A stretch of DNA of 40,671 nucleotides from Frateuria defendens (GCF_001182895.1 NZ_LFQR01000102.1:1-40671), one strand, 5' to 3'; shown: positions 1-7,761, counted from the stretch's first letter. Program-made: numbers and translations. Notes: a model not told the origin generated them from the letters alone.

Positions 1-42
1 AGATCAGAGCATCCTTAGCGTAGGGCAAGGACGAACTATTTC

Positions 43-79
43 GGTACAAAAATTATTTTTGTACCCACTTTTGTCCCAC
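43..79. repeat. Palindrome and direct repeat upstream of the integrase
   Basis: A perfect 10-bp inverted repeat (GGTACAAAAA, 3-nt loop, TTTTTGTACC) spans 43-65. Its right arm starts a direct repeat, TTTTGTACCCA then TTTTGTCCCA (57-67 and 69-78). Paired motifs of this kind just upstream of tyrosine-recombinase genes often act as arm-type integrase sites or as autoregulatory sites. The structure is seen directly; the role is inferred. Confidence 0.5.
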
Positions 80-103
80 TGCCCGAAAGCGCTGACCAAG
101 CAA

Positions 104-1201
104 ATGGCGTCATTTCGCAGGCGAGAAGAGTTCCAGTGGCAGGCTCGGGTTCGCCGCAAAGGCTACCCGGATCAGACCAAGACCTTCGACACGAAGGTCG
201 AGGCCGAGGCGTGGGCCCGCAAGATCGAGTCCGAGATCGACCGGGGCGTATTCGTCAGCCGCACCGAGGCCGAGGCGACGTCGCTTGAAGAGGCCCTCGG
301 CCGCTACGAGCGGGAGGTCGTGGAAACCAAGAAGGGCAAGGTGCAGGAGCAGTCGATCATCCGGCTGTGGAAGGCCACCGCCCTCGCGAAGCGGTCGATG
401 GCCTCCATCCGCAGTACCGATGTGGTCGCGCAGCGAGACCTATGGCTCCAGCGGTGCAAGCCCGCCACAGTGCTCCGCCGTCTTGCTCTACTCTCCCACG
501 TCTTTAATATCGCCCGCCGGGAATGGGGCATGGAGAGCCTGAGCAATCCCGTGGAGCTGATCCGCAAACCTCAACCGAACAATGCGCGGACCCGACGGAT
601 CGCCAGCGTCGCACCTGTCCAACCCACTGTGGCAGACGAACCACCTCCTGATCACGGGGAACTGGAGCGCATCATCGCTGCCAGTGGCTCTGGGGTGCTG
701 CCCGCAGTGCTCCGCCTGGCCCTTGAGACAGCCATGCGGCGAAGCGAGATCGTCGGCCTGCGCTGGGAACACACCAGCCTGCCACGCGATCTGGCGAAGA
801 AGCTCACGCCGGAGGAACGCGAAGAATTCCAAGCATGGTGCCGCGAACGCGACGAGAACCGGGCCAAGGAGGCTGAGCAGCGCCAGTACGTCATGGCGGC
901 TGCGTACCTCCACGATGCTGTCATCTCCTTGGCCAACGCCAGCCGAGCCCTCGACGCCGGTATCCGCCCACGAGACCCTAAAAAGCTGTGGTCGGCGCTG
1001 GACGTGTTGTCACGAGCCCTGACCGCTGCCGGGCACCCCAAGCCCAAACAGGACCGACGGGGGCGCCCCGCGAAGGAGGATGTCGTCTTGGCCGAGGACC
1101 TGCTTTCGCCCTATGACGCCCCCATGCTCCGTGCCGAGATGGACGAGGTGCAAGAGCGCCTAGCTACCCTTCCGAACTTCATCCCTGCGGATCGCAGGTA
1201 A
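104..1201 (+). CDS. Truncated, chimeric tyrosine recombinase (integrase N-terminal half)
   Basis: The first half is a phage or island integrase. It has an N-terminal arm-binding segment (MASFRRREEFQWQARVRRKG), a SAM-like core-binding domain, and the beginning of the catalytic domain with the first catalytic arginine (TAMRRSEIVGLRW). Just after the tryptophan, near nt 773, the expected catalytic remainder (HxxR and the nucleophile Tyr) is absent. It is replaced by about 140 residues of charged, helix-rich sequence that I do not recognise (starting TSLPRDLAKKLTPEEREEF). The ATG at 104 is preferred over the upstream TTG at 59, because integrases of this type typically start MASFR and because 59-79 belongs to the repeat. 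Without the tyrosine it cannot recombine DNA, though it might still bind att sites. Treat it as a chimeric remnant of an island integrase. Confidence 0.75.
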   Translation: MASFRRREEFQWQARVRRKGYPDQTKTFDTKVEAEAWARKIESEIDRGVFVSRTEAEATSLEEALGRYEREVVETKKGKVQEQSIIRLWKATALAKRSMASIRSTDVVAQRDLWLQRCKPATVLRRLALLSHVFNIARREWGMESLSNPVELIRKPQPNNARTRRIASVAPVQPTVADEPPPDHGELERIIAASGSGVLPAVLRLALETAMRRSEIVGLRWEHTSLPRDLAKKLTPEEREEFQAWCRERDENRAKEAEQRQYVMAAAYLHDAVISLANASRALDAGIRPRDPKKLWSALDVLSRALTAAGHPKPKQDRRGRPAKEDVVLAEDLLSPYDAPMLRAEMDEVQERLATLPNFIPADRR

Positions 1202-1215
1202 CCGCATAGGGCACA

Positions 1216-1245
1216 GGCAGGCGCGCCCTCAATGGCTCGCCTGCC
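1216..1245 (+). terminator. Hairpin after the integrase gene
   Basis: Arms GGCAGGCG (1216-1223) and CGCCTGCC (1238-1245) pair perfectly with a 14-nt loop, 15 bases after the integrase stop codon. There is no T-run, so termination is only a possibility. Confidence 0.3.
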
Positions 1246-1256
1246 CGGCGGTGGTG

Positions 1257-1532
1257 CTATCGGCCTTTCTGGGGGCGAAGTGTGTGCAGGCGGGGGGCAA
1301 GGTGTGGGCGGCGCCAGCCGTCCATCGGCTTGTCCCCGGTCTGTGCACACGATGGCCGCAGGCCATCGTCCCCAGTTGGGCAGCAGACTGTTGGGCGTTG
1401 CGTCGCCAATCGAGGCATTCTCTGACGCCGCAGTAGGAAAATTCCTTGCCCGGAAAGGTAGGGCCAGAGTCCATCTTTGGCTAGACATGCGACCCATGTG
1501 ATAGGTGGCAGGAGAACCGCATGGCCTCTGGG
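1257..1532 (+). repeat. Leader repeat, copy 1, upstream of the first lipoprotein
   Basis: This block starts CTATCGGCCTTTCTGGGGGC and recurs at 3261-3514. The first ~115 bp are nearly identical in the two copies. The middle has diverged, and identity returns at CCAGAGTCCATCTTTGGCTAGA and at the ribosome-binding site GGAGAACCGCATGGC, which runs into the start codon. It contains a hairpin with arms ACGATGGCC and GGCCATCGT (1349-1369). The position and the conserved 3' end suggest a shared promoter/leader for both lipoprotein genes. It fills the gene-free stretch 1202-1520; nothing else is evident there. Confidence 0.75.
1349..1369. promoter_or_regulatory. Conserved stem-loop in leader copy 1
   Basis: Perfect 9-bp arms ACGATGGCC and GGCCATCGT around a GCA loop. 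In copy 2 a single change leaves a G-T wobble, so pairing is retained in RNA. The conservation hints at an RNA or operator role. Confidence 0.4.
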
Positions 1533-2066
1533 AATCATCGGACAGGCAGCCCCGCTCGTTTGCTCGTGGGTACGCTTCTGGCTTTGTGCGTCGGCCTGGT
1601 CGCCTGCGCTTCTAGCCAGCCAGTACAGGCAGCAAAGGCTGATTTCAATGGCGTCTGGTCGGTCAAATTGTGCGACGAAGCAAACCAGCAATTGCAATGC
1701 GGTAGCTTCGATCTGTATCTCACCCAGAACGGCGACAGGATCTGCGGAGACCACTTCGTTGCCACTCCAGGACTATCTCGGCTTGATGAAAGTGATCCTG
1801 GAACCGTGCTCGGCACATTCAACGGAAAAAGCGCGGTCCTTCTGATCAAGAGCACGCGAAACAACGCTTGGTACTTGGCGAAGGGTGAAATTTCCGGAAC
1901 GGACCTTGTATGGCGCCGCGTGGGCATGGCGGTGGCTGGACTGGATGACGAGCCGCCGATCATTCCAAAGGAAAGCACACTATCCCAAACAACCGCACCC
2001 GAATACATCAAGCATCTTAAAGAACTTGAATCAGCCCCGTGCCATTGGGCAGACCAGCAGGGCTGA
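1521..2066 (+). CDS. Small secreted lipoprotein, unknown function
   Basis: This 181-residue protein has a lipoprotein signal peptide: a basic start, a hydrophobic core, and the lipobox LVAC with Cys29 as the lipidated residue. The mature part begins with a short linker and then a beta-rich domain (DFNGVWSVKLCDE at about residue 42, then LYLTQNGDRICGDHF). The repeated FNGxW and NGDRICG features resemble small lipocalin-like lipoproteins common in this bacterial order, but I cannot assign a function. The ATG at 1521 is supported by CAGGAGAACCGC just upstream, the same site used by the lipoprotein at 3503. The shared leader suggests both are expressed under the same control. An orphan immunity lipoprotein is one possibility, given the effector-like gene nearby; this is inference. 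Confidence 0.7.
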   Translation: MASGNHRTGSPARLLVGTLLALCVGLVACASSQPVQAAKADFNGVWSVKLCDEANQQLQCGSFDLYLTQNGDRICGDHFVATPGLSRLDESDPGTVLGTFNGKSAVLLIKSTRNNAWYLAKGEISGTDLVWRRVGMAVAGLDDEPPIIPKESTLSQTTAPEYIKHLKELESAPCHWADQQG

Positions 2067-2101
2067 AATCACCAGCCCAAGGCGAGCGAAGGAGGCGTTA
2101 A

Positions 2102-3261
2102 GGAAGGTCTGAACAACGCGACCTGAGAACGAAAAATGCAGCGAAATTTGCGCGCCTCGCACTCCGGCCACTCGGTTTTGCGCCGCTTCCGGCGCATTTC
2201 CGGAGTATTCCCCGGTTCACAGGCGCACCTGCCCTGCAGAAGCCAACAACGGCGTTCGCTTCATCCACAGGTTCGACAGCATGAACAGCGTCAGCACCTG
2301 CGCCGTGTTCTTCGCCAGACCGCGATAACGCACCTTGACGTAGCCGAACTGGCGCTTGATGACCCGGAACGGGTGTTCCACCTTCGCCCGCAGGCTGGCC
2401 TTGGTGTGCTCCCACTTCTTCGCCGACTTCAGCTCGCGCTTGTTCCTTATCTTCTTCAACTTCGTGGGCTTCTCCGCAATCAGGAATCGCGCTTTGCACT
2501 CCTGCATTTCCTCCCGCCTCTCGATGCCGGTGTAGCCGCTGTCGCCGCACACCGTGTCTTCCTTGCCATGCAGCAGCTTGTGCGCCTGACTGATGTCCGC
2601 TTCGTTCGCCGCCGTGCATTCCACGCTGTGCACCAGCCCGGATTCGTCGTCCACGCCGATGTGCGCCTTCATCCCAAAGTGCCAGTTGTTGCCCTTCTTC
2701 GTCTGGTGCATCTCCGGGTCGCGCTCGCCCTCCTTGTTCTTGGTCGAACTCGGCGCAGCAATGATCGTCGCATCGACAATCGTCCCTCCGCGCAGGCTCT
2801 GGCCCTTGCGCGAAAGATGTGCATTGACCCGGTTAAACAGCTTGCGCGCCAGGTCATACTTCTCCAGCAAACGGCGGAAATTGAGGATCGTCGTCTCGTC
2901 CGGCACGTCGTCCAGCCCGCCGAGCTTGGCGAAGCGGCGCATCGACACCGTGTCGTACAACGCTTCTTCCATCGACGGATCGCTCAACGCATACCACTGC
3001 TGCAAAAAGTGGATGCGTAGCATCGTCTCCAACGGGTATGGCTGACGCCCCGGCTGGCCCAGCTTCGGGTAGTGCGGCTCGATCAGCGCCAGCAATGCCT
3101 TCCACGGCACCACCGCGTCCATCTCGGCCAGGAAAATCTCCCGCCGCGTCTGCTTGCGCTTGCCGTTGTATTCCGCGTCGCCGAAGGAAAGTTGCATGGG
3201 CATCACTCGTTGAGGGCGTTCGATGATTCTGGCAGATCAGAGCGAGTTGTTCAGAGTTCCC
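2102..3261 (-). mobile_element. IS5-family insertion sequence
   Basis: An element of about 1.16 kb containing one intact DDE transposase. The ends are imperfect inverted repeats that share TCTGAACAAC (2108-2117 on the left, and its complement at 3246-3255 on the right). I see no clean target duplication: the left flank is TTAA and the right flank TATC. Either the insertion was followed by rearrangement or the outer ends are slightly misplaced. The right end abuts the start of leader repeat copy 2. Confidence 0.8.
2217..3203 (-). CDS. IS5-family DDE transposase
   Basis: A full-length transposase of 328 residues. The N-terminal helix-rich DNA-binding part (TRREIFLAEMDAVVPW) is followed by the DDE catalytic core. 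The first Asp is in VDATIIAAPSSTKN, the second in CGDSGYTG, and the Glu in KVEHPFRVIKRQFGYVKVRYRG, the classic IS5 Y(2)R(3)E(6)K signature region. The ATG at 3203 was chosen over a GTG at 3206; an ATG at 3197 (MQLSFGDAEY) is equally typical of the family. No frameshift or stop is visible, so it is probably active. Confidence 0.93.
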   Translation of the reverse strand: MPMQLSFGDAEYNGKRKQTRREIFLAEMDAVVPWKALLALIEPHYPKLGQPGRQPYPLETMLRIHFLQQWYALSDPSMEEALYDTVSMRRFAKLGGLDDVPDETTILNFRRLLEKYDLARKLFNRVNAHLSRKGQSLRGGTIVDATIIAAPSSTKNKEGERDPEMHQTKKGNNWHFGMKAHIGVDDESGLVHSVECTAANEADISQAHKLLHGKEDTVCGDSGYTGIERREEMQECKARFLIAEKPTKLKKIRNKRELKSAKKWEHTKASLRAKVEHPFRVIKRQFGYVKVRYRGLAKNTAQVLTLFMLSNLWMKRTPLLASAGQVRL

Positions 3262-3514
3262 TATCGGCCTTTCTGGGGGCGAAGTGTGTGCAGGCGGGGG
3301 GCAAGGTGTGTGCGGCGCCAGCCGTCCATCGGCTTGTCCCCGGCCTGTGCCCACGGTGGCCGCAGGCCATCGTCCCCGGGCTGAGGTCAACAGATCGGGG
3401 CGTTCTCCGATGCCTCCGTAGGAAAACTCCTACACGGGGAAGTGGGACCAGAGTCCATCTTTGGCTAGACTGCACTCTACGGCAGGGCGGTAGGAGAACC
3501 GCATGGCAACTATT
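3261..3514 (+). repeat. Leader repeat, copy 2, upstream of the second lipoprotein
   Basis: Second copy of the leader at 1257. It begins at the outer end of the IS5 right inverted repeat and ends at GGAGAACCGCATGGC over the start codon of the lipoprotein at 3503. The stem-loop equivalent to that of copy 1 lies at 3353-3373 with one A-to-G change. The 5' 115 bp are the best conserved. Confidence 0.75.
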
Positions 3515-3982
3515 GGTAATCATCCGACATGCGATGCAGCTCGCCAGAGCAAAGCTACGCGCGGACCAGCCTCGCACCTTTTACACCCCATCCTGCTTTT
3601 CTTGGTCTCCATCTCATCTGCGACAGGATGCACTGCCATGAGTGACACCAACGGGCCAGATTCCAATCTGTTCCAAGATCAAAAATCCGCCAAAGAAGCC
3701 AAGGTTCAGCTTGAAAGCTGGATCACGCGGCAGAGTACGGTTGCAGATGCGATACAGAAGCTTGAATCACATGGCTTTTCCTGTGGACCAGCCAAGCAAT
3801 CGTCTCCCGACGTTAGATCTTCGGTCCTTTGCATGTACACGTCAGCTCCGCCTCCGCCGCCATCTCAGCGTATTACAACCCCACCGGGACAGGTCCGCTG
3901 GTTTGTCACGCTGAACTCTAAGGACGGAATCATGGTTAGTGATCTCCACGTAGCACGTTTGCCTCCAGATATTGGAGGATGA
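3503..3982 (+). CDS. Small lipoprotein, candidate immunity partner
   Basis: A protein of 159 residues. After a polar stretch there is a hydrophobic segment (LLHPILLFLVSISSATGC) with a lipobox-like end, Cys43 being the likely lipidation site. The mature domain contains an alpha segment (AKVQLESWITRQSTVADAIQKL), then ESHGFSCG, a proline-rich stretch and a final beta-like part. The start shares AGGAGAACCGC with the lipoprotein at 1521. The stop codon is only 3 bases before the ATG of the next gene, so the two are co-translated. A lipoprotein directly upstream of an effector-like gene is the layout of Xanthomonas type IV secretion immunity genes, but I see no sequence proof of that role. Confidence 0.65.
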   Translation: MATIGNHPTCDAARQSKATRGPASHLLHPILLFLVSISSATGCTAMSDTNGPDSNLFQDQKSAKEAKVQLESWITRQSTVADAIQKLESHGFSCGPAKQSSPDVRSSVLCMYTSAPPPPPSQRITTPPGQVRWFVTLNSKDGIMVSDLHVARLPPDIGG

Positions 3983-3985
3983 GAG

Positions 3986-5023
3986 ATGGCAGAAGAACAG
4001 GCCAAGATCATCGTTGGGGCAAGCCCAGTCGGAATTGACCAGCGGCACGCTTATCTTCTTTTTGAACGATCTGATGGTAGCCAGATTGTCGTCCGTGGCG
4101 GCCCCGATGCTCGCGCAGAAGGCAATGATCTTGCCAACTTCGCGGAAAGCACGCTGCTGGGCTCAGACAAGTTCGGCAATATTCGTGTTGACGCCGATCC
4201 TTACATCCCGCCATATGCCGCCGTCTTTCAGAAACAAGCGGATGGGTCCGTTCGTCCGCTACCTGTAGAGCAAGCCAATCCCAACGACCCCGCGCTCGCA
4301 AGAGACCCTCAAGGACAAATTGTTGTCCAAGAAAAAGTCGCTTATGACTGGCCGCTTCCTAGCGAAAAGCATGAGCGCGTTGTTGTCTGGCAAGGAACGG
4401 ATCAAGAGCTTGAGAAGAAGTTGAATTCGGCGCTGACGGCAGGGCAACAGATCAATGATGCAAAGCTTGAATATTCTCCGCTGTACAACAACAGCAACGG
4501 TGTCGCCAGCACACTATTGAAATCAGCCGATGTTGCACCGTCTCTGCCGCTAGGCAAAGACGGGGAAAAGGTTGACGCGCCCAATTTTGGCGAGAACTTG
4601 TATCAAGACGTTGGGCTGGCCTCCAACCGCAGCGGCTACTGGTTCGACGGCAAGCAGTGGTACGACAGTGACGACCGGAAGATCAAGCCCCCTCAATCCG
4701 GGGAGCCTACGGTCCCCCTTGATCCAAACGACAAAAACAAATCGCGATCAGGGTCTTTCGACAGCAGCTTCAACGACACACAGGAAGAGAGACAACAAGA
4801 AAGGCAAGCTTTCGGTACAGGCGACCCCGATCTCGATCGGCTGGCCGCCGCGCTGTTCGCCAATGACGAGGCTGCGATTTCGCGCGTGTCCGCACAAATC
4901 GAGCAGTCCCCTCAGGTGCAATCGTTCGAGCAGTGGGGGCGCGACCTGGTTGCAGCCCAGCAGCGAGAAGAGCTCCAGCAGCAAGAAATGGCCCGACAGC
5001 AGGGCCCTGTAATGAGAATGTGA
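3986..5023 (+). CDS. Putative permuted papain-like protein with Gln-rich tail (effector-like)
   Basis: This 345-residue protein has no signal peptide or membrane segment. The N-terminal region has a His in a beta-strand context (GIDQRHAYLLFERSDGSQIVVRGGPDA). About 130 residues later comes YSPLYNNSNGVASTLLKSA, a helix-start motif. The order His first, then an N-x-N helix, resembles circularly permuted NlpC/P60 or papain-like domains found in bacterial toxins and relaxase accessory proteins. The usual Cys is replaced by Ser or Asn, so catalysis is doubtful. The C-terminus (DPDLDRLAAALFANDEAAIS, then QQREELQQQEMARQQ) is acidic and Gln-rich, reminiscent of type IV secretion tails but not a clear XVIPCD. 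The start is supported by TTGGAGGATGAG. It sits in an operon with 3503, 5048 and 5629. Confidence 0.55.
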   Translation: MAEEQAKIIVGASPVGIDQRHAYLLFERSDGSQIVVRGGPDARAEGNDLANFAESTLLGSDKFGNIRVDADPYIPPYAAVFQKQADGSVRPLPVEQANPNDPALARDPQGQIVVQEKVAYDWPLPSEKHERVVVWQGTDQELEKKLNSALTAGQQINDAKLEYSPLYNNSNGVASTLLKSADVAPSLPLGKDGEKVDAPNFGENLYQDVGLASNRSGYWFDGKQWYDSDDRKIKPPQSGEPTVPLDPNDKNKSRSGSFDSSFNDTQEERQQERQAFGTGDPDLDRLAAALFANDEAAISRVSAQIEQSPQVQSFEQWGRDLVAAQQREELQQQEMARQQGPVMRM

Positions 5024-5047
5024 TACCCAACCGGCATCGGAACGCCC

Positions 5048-5614
5048 ATGTCTAGCGAGCAAGAACTCTCCGCCCTACTGACATCGCTTCAAAACACGCT
5101 CAAGCTGCAATCCGCGTTGATGGCCAAATTCGAGCAACGCGAGGCTCGTATGCAAGCCGCATTTGACCAGCGAATGCAGGCGCTGCAAAGCGAAGTCGCG
5201 CAGGCGCATCGCAGGGTGGACGGCATCGTGGGTGGAGCCAGTTCCCAGATCGCCAAGGAGGCCAAGGAGGCGGTAGCGCCGGTTGCGGCGCGGTACGACC
5301 GCGACGTATCAGCCACATCTGCGCAGTTGCAAAAAGCCAACAAGACCGTGTGGATGTGGTTCGGTGCCGCCGGCGCGATCATGTTGCTCGTTCTTCTCGT
5401 CGGCTGGGCGGTACTGGGCTACTACCGCCGCGAACTCTCCACCGTCAAGGAAGAGCTCCAGCGCTACGAGAACGCTATCCCTGTCCTCCAAGCCTATTAC
5501 GCATCCGATACGGTCATTTGTGGTGGCCGCGTGTGCACCAATGTCGATCCCGATGGGCAACGGACGGGCGACAAGCGCCAGTATCGGCAAGCCAAACCGC
5601 GAACCCAGCAGTAA
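5048..5614 (+). CDS. Coiled-coil single-pass membrane protein (mobilisation/relaxation-protein-like)
   Basis: A protein of 188 residues. Residues 1 to about 95 are a long amphipathic coiled coil (LQNTLKLQSALMAKFEQREA and onwards). One transmembrane helix lies at about residues 102-122 (MWFGAAGAIMLLVLLVGWAV). A second short coiled coil follows (YRRELSTVKEELQRYENAIP), then a compact C-terminal motif with two cysteines (VICGGRVCTNVDP) and GDKRQYRQAKPR. I recall this arrangement in proteins annotated as relaxation or mobilisation proteins on islands and plasmids of this group; that match is from memory. It lies 24 bases after the previous gene and 14 bases before the helicase start, so the genes are likely one operon. 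Confidence 0.6.
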   Translation: MSSEQELSALLTSLQNTLKLQSALMAKFEQREARMQAAFDQRMQALQSEVAQAHRRVDGIVGGASSQIAKEAKEAVAPVAARYDRDVSATSAQLQKANKTVWMWFGAAGAIMLLVLLVGWAVLGYYRRELSTVKEELQRYENAIPVLQAYYASDTVICGGRVCTNVDPDGQRTGDKRQYRQAKPRTQQ

Positions 5615-5809
5615 GGTCTGACTGGCGCATGCGGACAGATTCACTTGCCTACGCAGGCTACTGGCGCCATTCGCTTGCAGATGCTGAAGCAGGAAATGGG
5701 GCTCTTCAACCTGCCGACACCAAGGAATTCCAGAGCCTGTCCCGCGCGGAACTGGACGCCGGCCGGGTGGACCGAGACACCATCGATGCCTGCTTCGCCA
5801 AGGAAGCCG

Positions 5810-5817
5810 AGCAGACC
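5810..5817 (+). repeat. IS66 target-site duplication, left copy
   Basis: AGCAGACC, immediately left of the IS66 left end (GTAAGCG at 5818). The same octamer follows the right end at 7841-7848. Eight bases is the family's usual duplication length. Confidence 0.95.
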
Positions 5818-5857
5818 GTAAGCGCCCGCCCGCGCCACCTTGTACCGCCAAGGCAGC

Positions 5858-7372
5858 TCAGCGTATGGGGCAGTACCAACTTGTCGGGAGCAGGCTGTCG
5901 AGGTGCTTGTCCAGAGTGGTGGGTAGCCGGGTCAGGACGTCGGTCAACCAAGCGTAGGGATCCAGCCCATTGGCTTTGACCGAGGCCAGCAGGCTCATGA
6001 TGGCCGCGGCGCGCTGGCCGGCGGATTCGGAGCCGCAGAAGAGCCAATTTTTGCGGCCGATGGCGATGGGCCGGATGGCGTTTTCGGCGGGGTTGTTGTC
6101 AATTGGGTAGCGGCCATCGTCGAGGACGCGCGCCAGCGCGCTCCATCGCTTCTGCGTGTAGCCGATGGCACCAGCCAGCCCGGTGTTGCCGAGCACCTTC
6201 GGTTGCAGCTCGTCGAGCCAGTGTTTGAAGGCCGCCAGCTTGGGTGCGATTAAGCGCTGACGTTCGCGGTACCGTTGATTGGAGTCAAGATCGCACAATG
6301 CGCGGTCGACGGCATAGATCTCGCCGATGCGCGCGATGGCTTCCTTGGCGACGGGGCTGCCGCTGGCCGCATGGGTATCAAAGAACTTGCGCCGCGCATG
6401 CGCCCAGCAGCCCAGTTCGGTGATGCCCTTGGCGAACAATGCCTTATAGCCGGCGTAGTCGTCGACCATCAAGGCACCCTTCCAGTCGCCGAGGAAGGCG
6501 GCGACATGCTTGCCGGCGCGGGTCGGTCCGTAATCAAACAGCACGATGGGCTGCGGTTGAGCGTTGCGATACACAAACAGGTAGGCACGCTTGGTCTTGC
6601 CCGCCCCGGGATCGAGCTGGGCCACCGGCGTTTCATCGGCGTGCAACACAGGGGCCGTGAGCAGCTTGACGCGCAGCGCGTCAAACAGCGGCTGCAGCGC
6701 AAGACCCACGCGGCCCATCCACTCGGCCAGCGTCGTACGTGACAAGGCGATGCCATGGCGTGCGAAGATCGCTTCCTGGCGATACAGCGGTGCATGGTCG
6801 ACGTACTTTTGAATGATGACCTGGGCCAGCAGGCCAGGTGCGGCCAGGCCGCGGTCGATGATCGCCGGCGCGACCGGCTCGGCGATGATGTTTTCGCAGG
6901 GGCGGCAGGCGTACTGCGGATACACATCGCGGCGGACAAAGAACACCAGCGGCTTGACGTCGAGCTTCTCACTGACGTGTTCGCCGATCTTCACCAGCGC
7001 ACTGCCACACGCTGCGCAGTCGCAGTGATCCGGCTCGTGGATCGTGGTGACACGCTCCAGCTCGGGCGGCAGGGACCGGCGCTGTGGCTTGGCATGCTCC
7101 CTGGGTGCCGGGGCAGAACCCTTGGCCTGCGCCGCTTCCAGCGCGGCCTCCACGGCCGCGATGTCTTCGGCCATGGCCTCGTCAAACAACCCGCGCTGCA
7201 CGGCGTCCATGCGCTCGGACTGGGCCGCAAACTGCCTTCGGCGCAGCCGCTTCAGCTCGTAGGTCAGCTTGCCGATCAATGCATCGCGCTCGGCGACACA
7301 CGCCCGTTGCTCACGCACCATCTGGCGCAGCGTCTCGATATCGGTAATGGCTTCCAGTGAGCAAGCATCCAT
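5858..7372 (-). CDS. tnpC: IS66-family transposase TnpC
   Basis: A protein of 504 residues, normal length for the IS66 transposase. The N-terminal coiled coil has a leucine-rich helix (IGKLTYELKRLRRRQFAAQSERM) and is followed by a zinc-finger-like region (CDCAACGSALVKIG, YACRPCENIIAEP). Then comes the DDE domain with HADETPVAQLDPG, LMVDDYAGYKALF, CWAHARRKF and the C-terminal NNPAENAIRPIAIGRKNWLF, where the catalytic Glu lies. There is no interruption. It is separated from tnpB by 17 bases. Confidence 0.95.
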   Translation of the reverse strand: MDACSLEAITDIETLRQMVREQRACVAERDALIGKLTYELKRLRRRQFAAQSERMDAVQRGLFDEAMAEDIAAVEAALEAAQAKGSAPAPREHAKPQRRSLPPELERVTTIHEPDHCDCAACGSALVKIGEHVSEKLDVKPLVFFVRRDVYPQYACRPCENIIAEPVAPAIIDRGLAAPGLLAQVIIQKYVDHAPLYRQEAIFARHGIALSRTTLAEWMGRVGLALQPLFDALRVKLLTAPVLHADETPVAQLDPGAGKTKRAYLFVYRNAQPQPIVLFDYGPTRAGKHVAAFLGDWKGALMVDDYAGYKALFAKGITELGCWAHARRKFFDTHAASGSPVAKEAIARIGEIYAVDRALCDLDSNQRYRERQRLIAPKLAAFKHWLDELQPKVLGNTGLAGAIGYTQKRWSALARVLDDGRYPIDNNPAENAIRPIAIGRKNWLFCGSESAGQRAAAIMSLLASVKANGLDPYAWLTDVLTRLPTTLDKHLDSLLPTSWYCPIR

Positions 7373-7389
7373 GAAGCTATTTTAGCCGT

Positions 7390-7761
7390 CTAGACGACTC
7401 TACCCAGTGAACCAGTGTCACTGGACAAACGCCGCCAATCGACACCTGCACACAACCAAGTGAACTGGCGGTGCGTAAGCGACCACAGCGTCTCGCTCGT
7501 CGACGGCCAGACAAATCGCCCCTGGTGCAAGCGACGCATCGACAACCACACGCCCTGTCCATCCACCACCAAGACCTTGACGCGCGACGTGCGGCGGTTG
7601 CAAAACACGTAGGCGCTTCCGTCCAGCGGATCGCGTCCCAACACCTCGCGCACGTGCACCAACAGTCGGTCGGCACCACACCGGAAATCCACCGGTGCAC
7701 TCACCAGCCACCACGCAGACACCGCCAACCCGATGTCCGAACCCTCGATCTTCTTGCCCAT
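7390..7761 (-). CDS. tnpB: IS66 accessory protein TnpB (Orf2)
   Basis: A protein of 123 residues with the TnpB core: VDFRCGADRLLVHVREVLGR, then DPLDGSAYVFCNRRTSRVKV, LVVDGQGVWLSMRRLHQGRF and VWP. It is a required partner of TnpC in most IS66 elements; its exact role is not established. The C-terminal 30 residues look less typical. It is transcribed ahead of tnpC on the minus strand. Confidence 0.9.
   Translation of the reverse strand: MGKKIEGSDIGLAVSAWWLVSAPVDFRCGADRLLVHVREVLGRDPLDGSAYVFCNRRTSRVKVLVVDGQGVWLSMRRLHQGRFVWPSTSETLWSLTHRQFTWLCAGVDWRRLSSDTGSLGRVV

Noticed and set aside
1-60. attL copy of the tRNA-Thr 3' end at the left of the window
   Set aside because: No stretch resembling the tRNA 3' half was found here; the left island end is probably outside the window.
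1232-1501. Short ORF in the leader repeat
   Set aside because: It overlaps a repeat whose second copy does not keep the same frame, and it has no ribosome-binding site.
2098-3265. Target-site duplication of the IS5 element
   Set aside because: The flanks TTAA and TATC differ, and no shift of the ends gives a matching 3- or 4-base duplication.
4780-5023. C-terminal XVIPCD type IV secretion signal in the protein at 3986
   Set aside because: The tail is Gln-rich and follows a short helix, but the conserved XVIPCD core motifs I know are not visible, so the call was left as only reminiscent.
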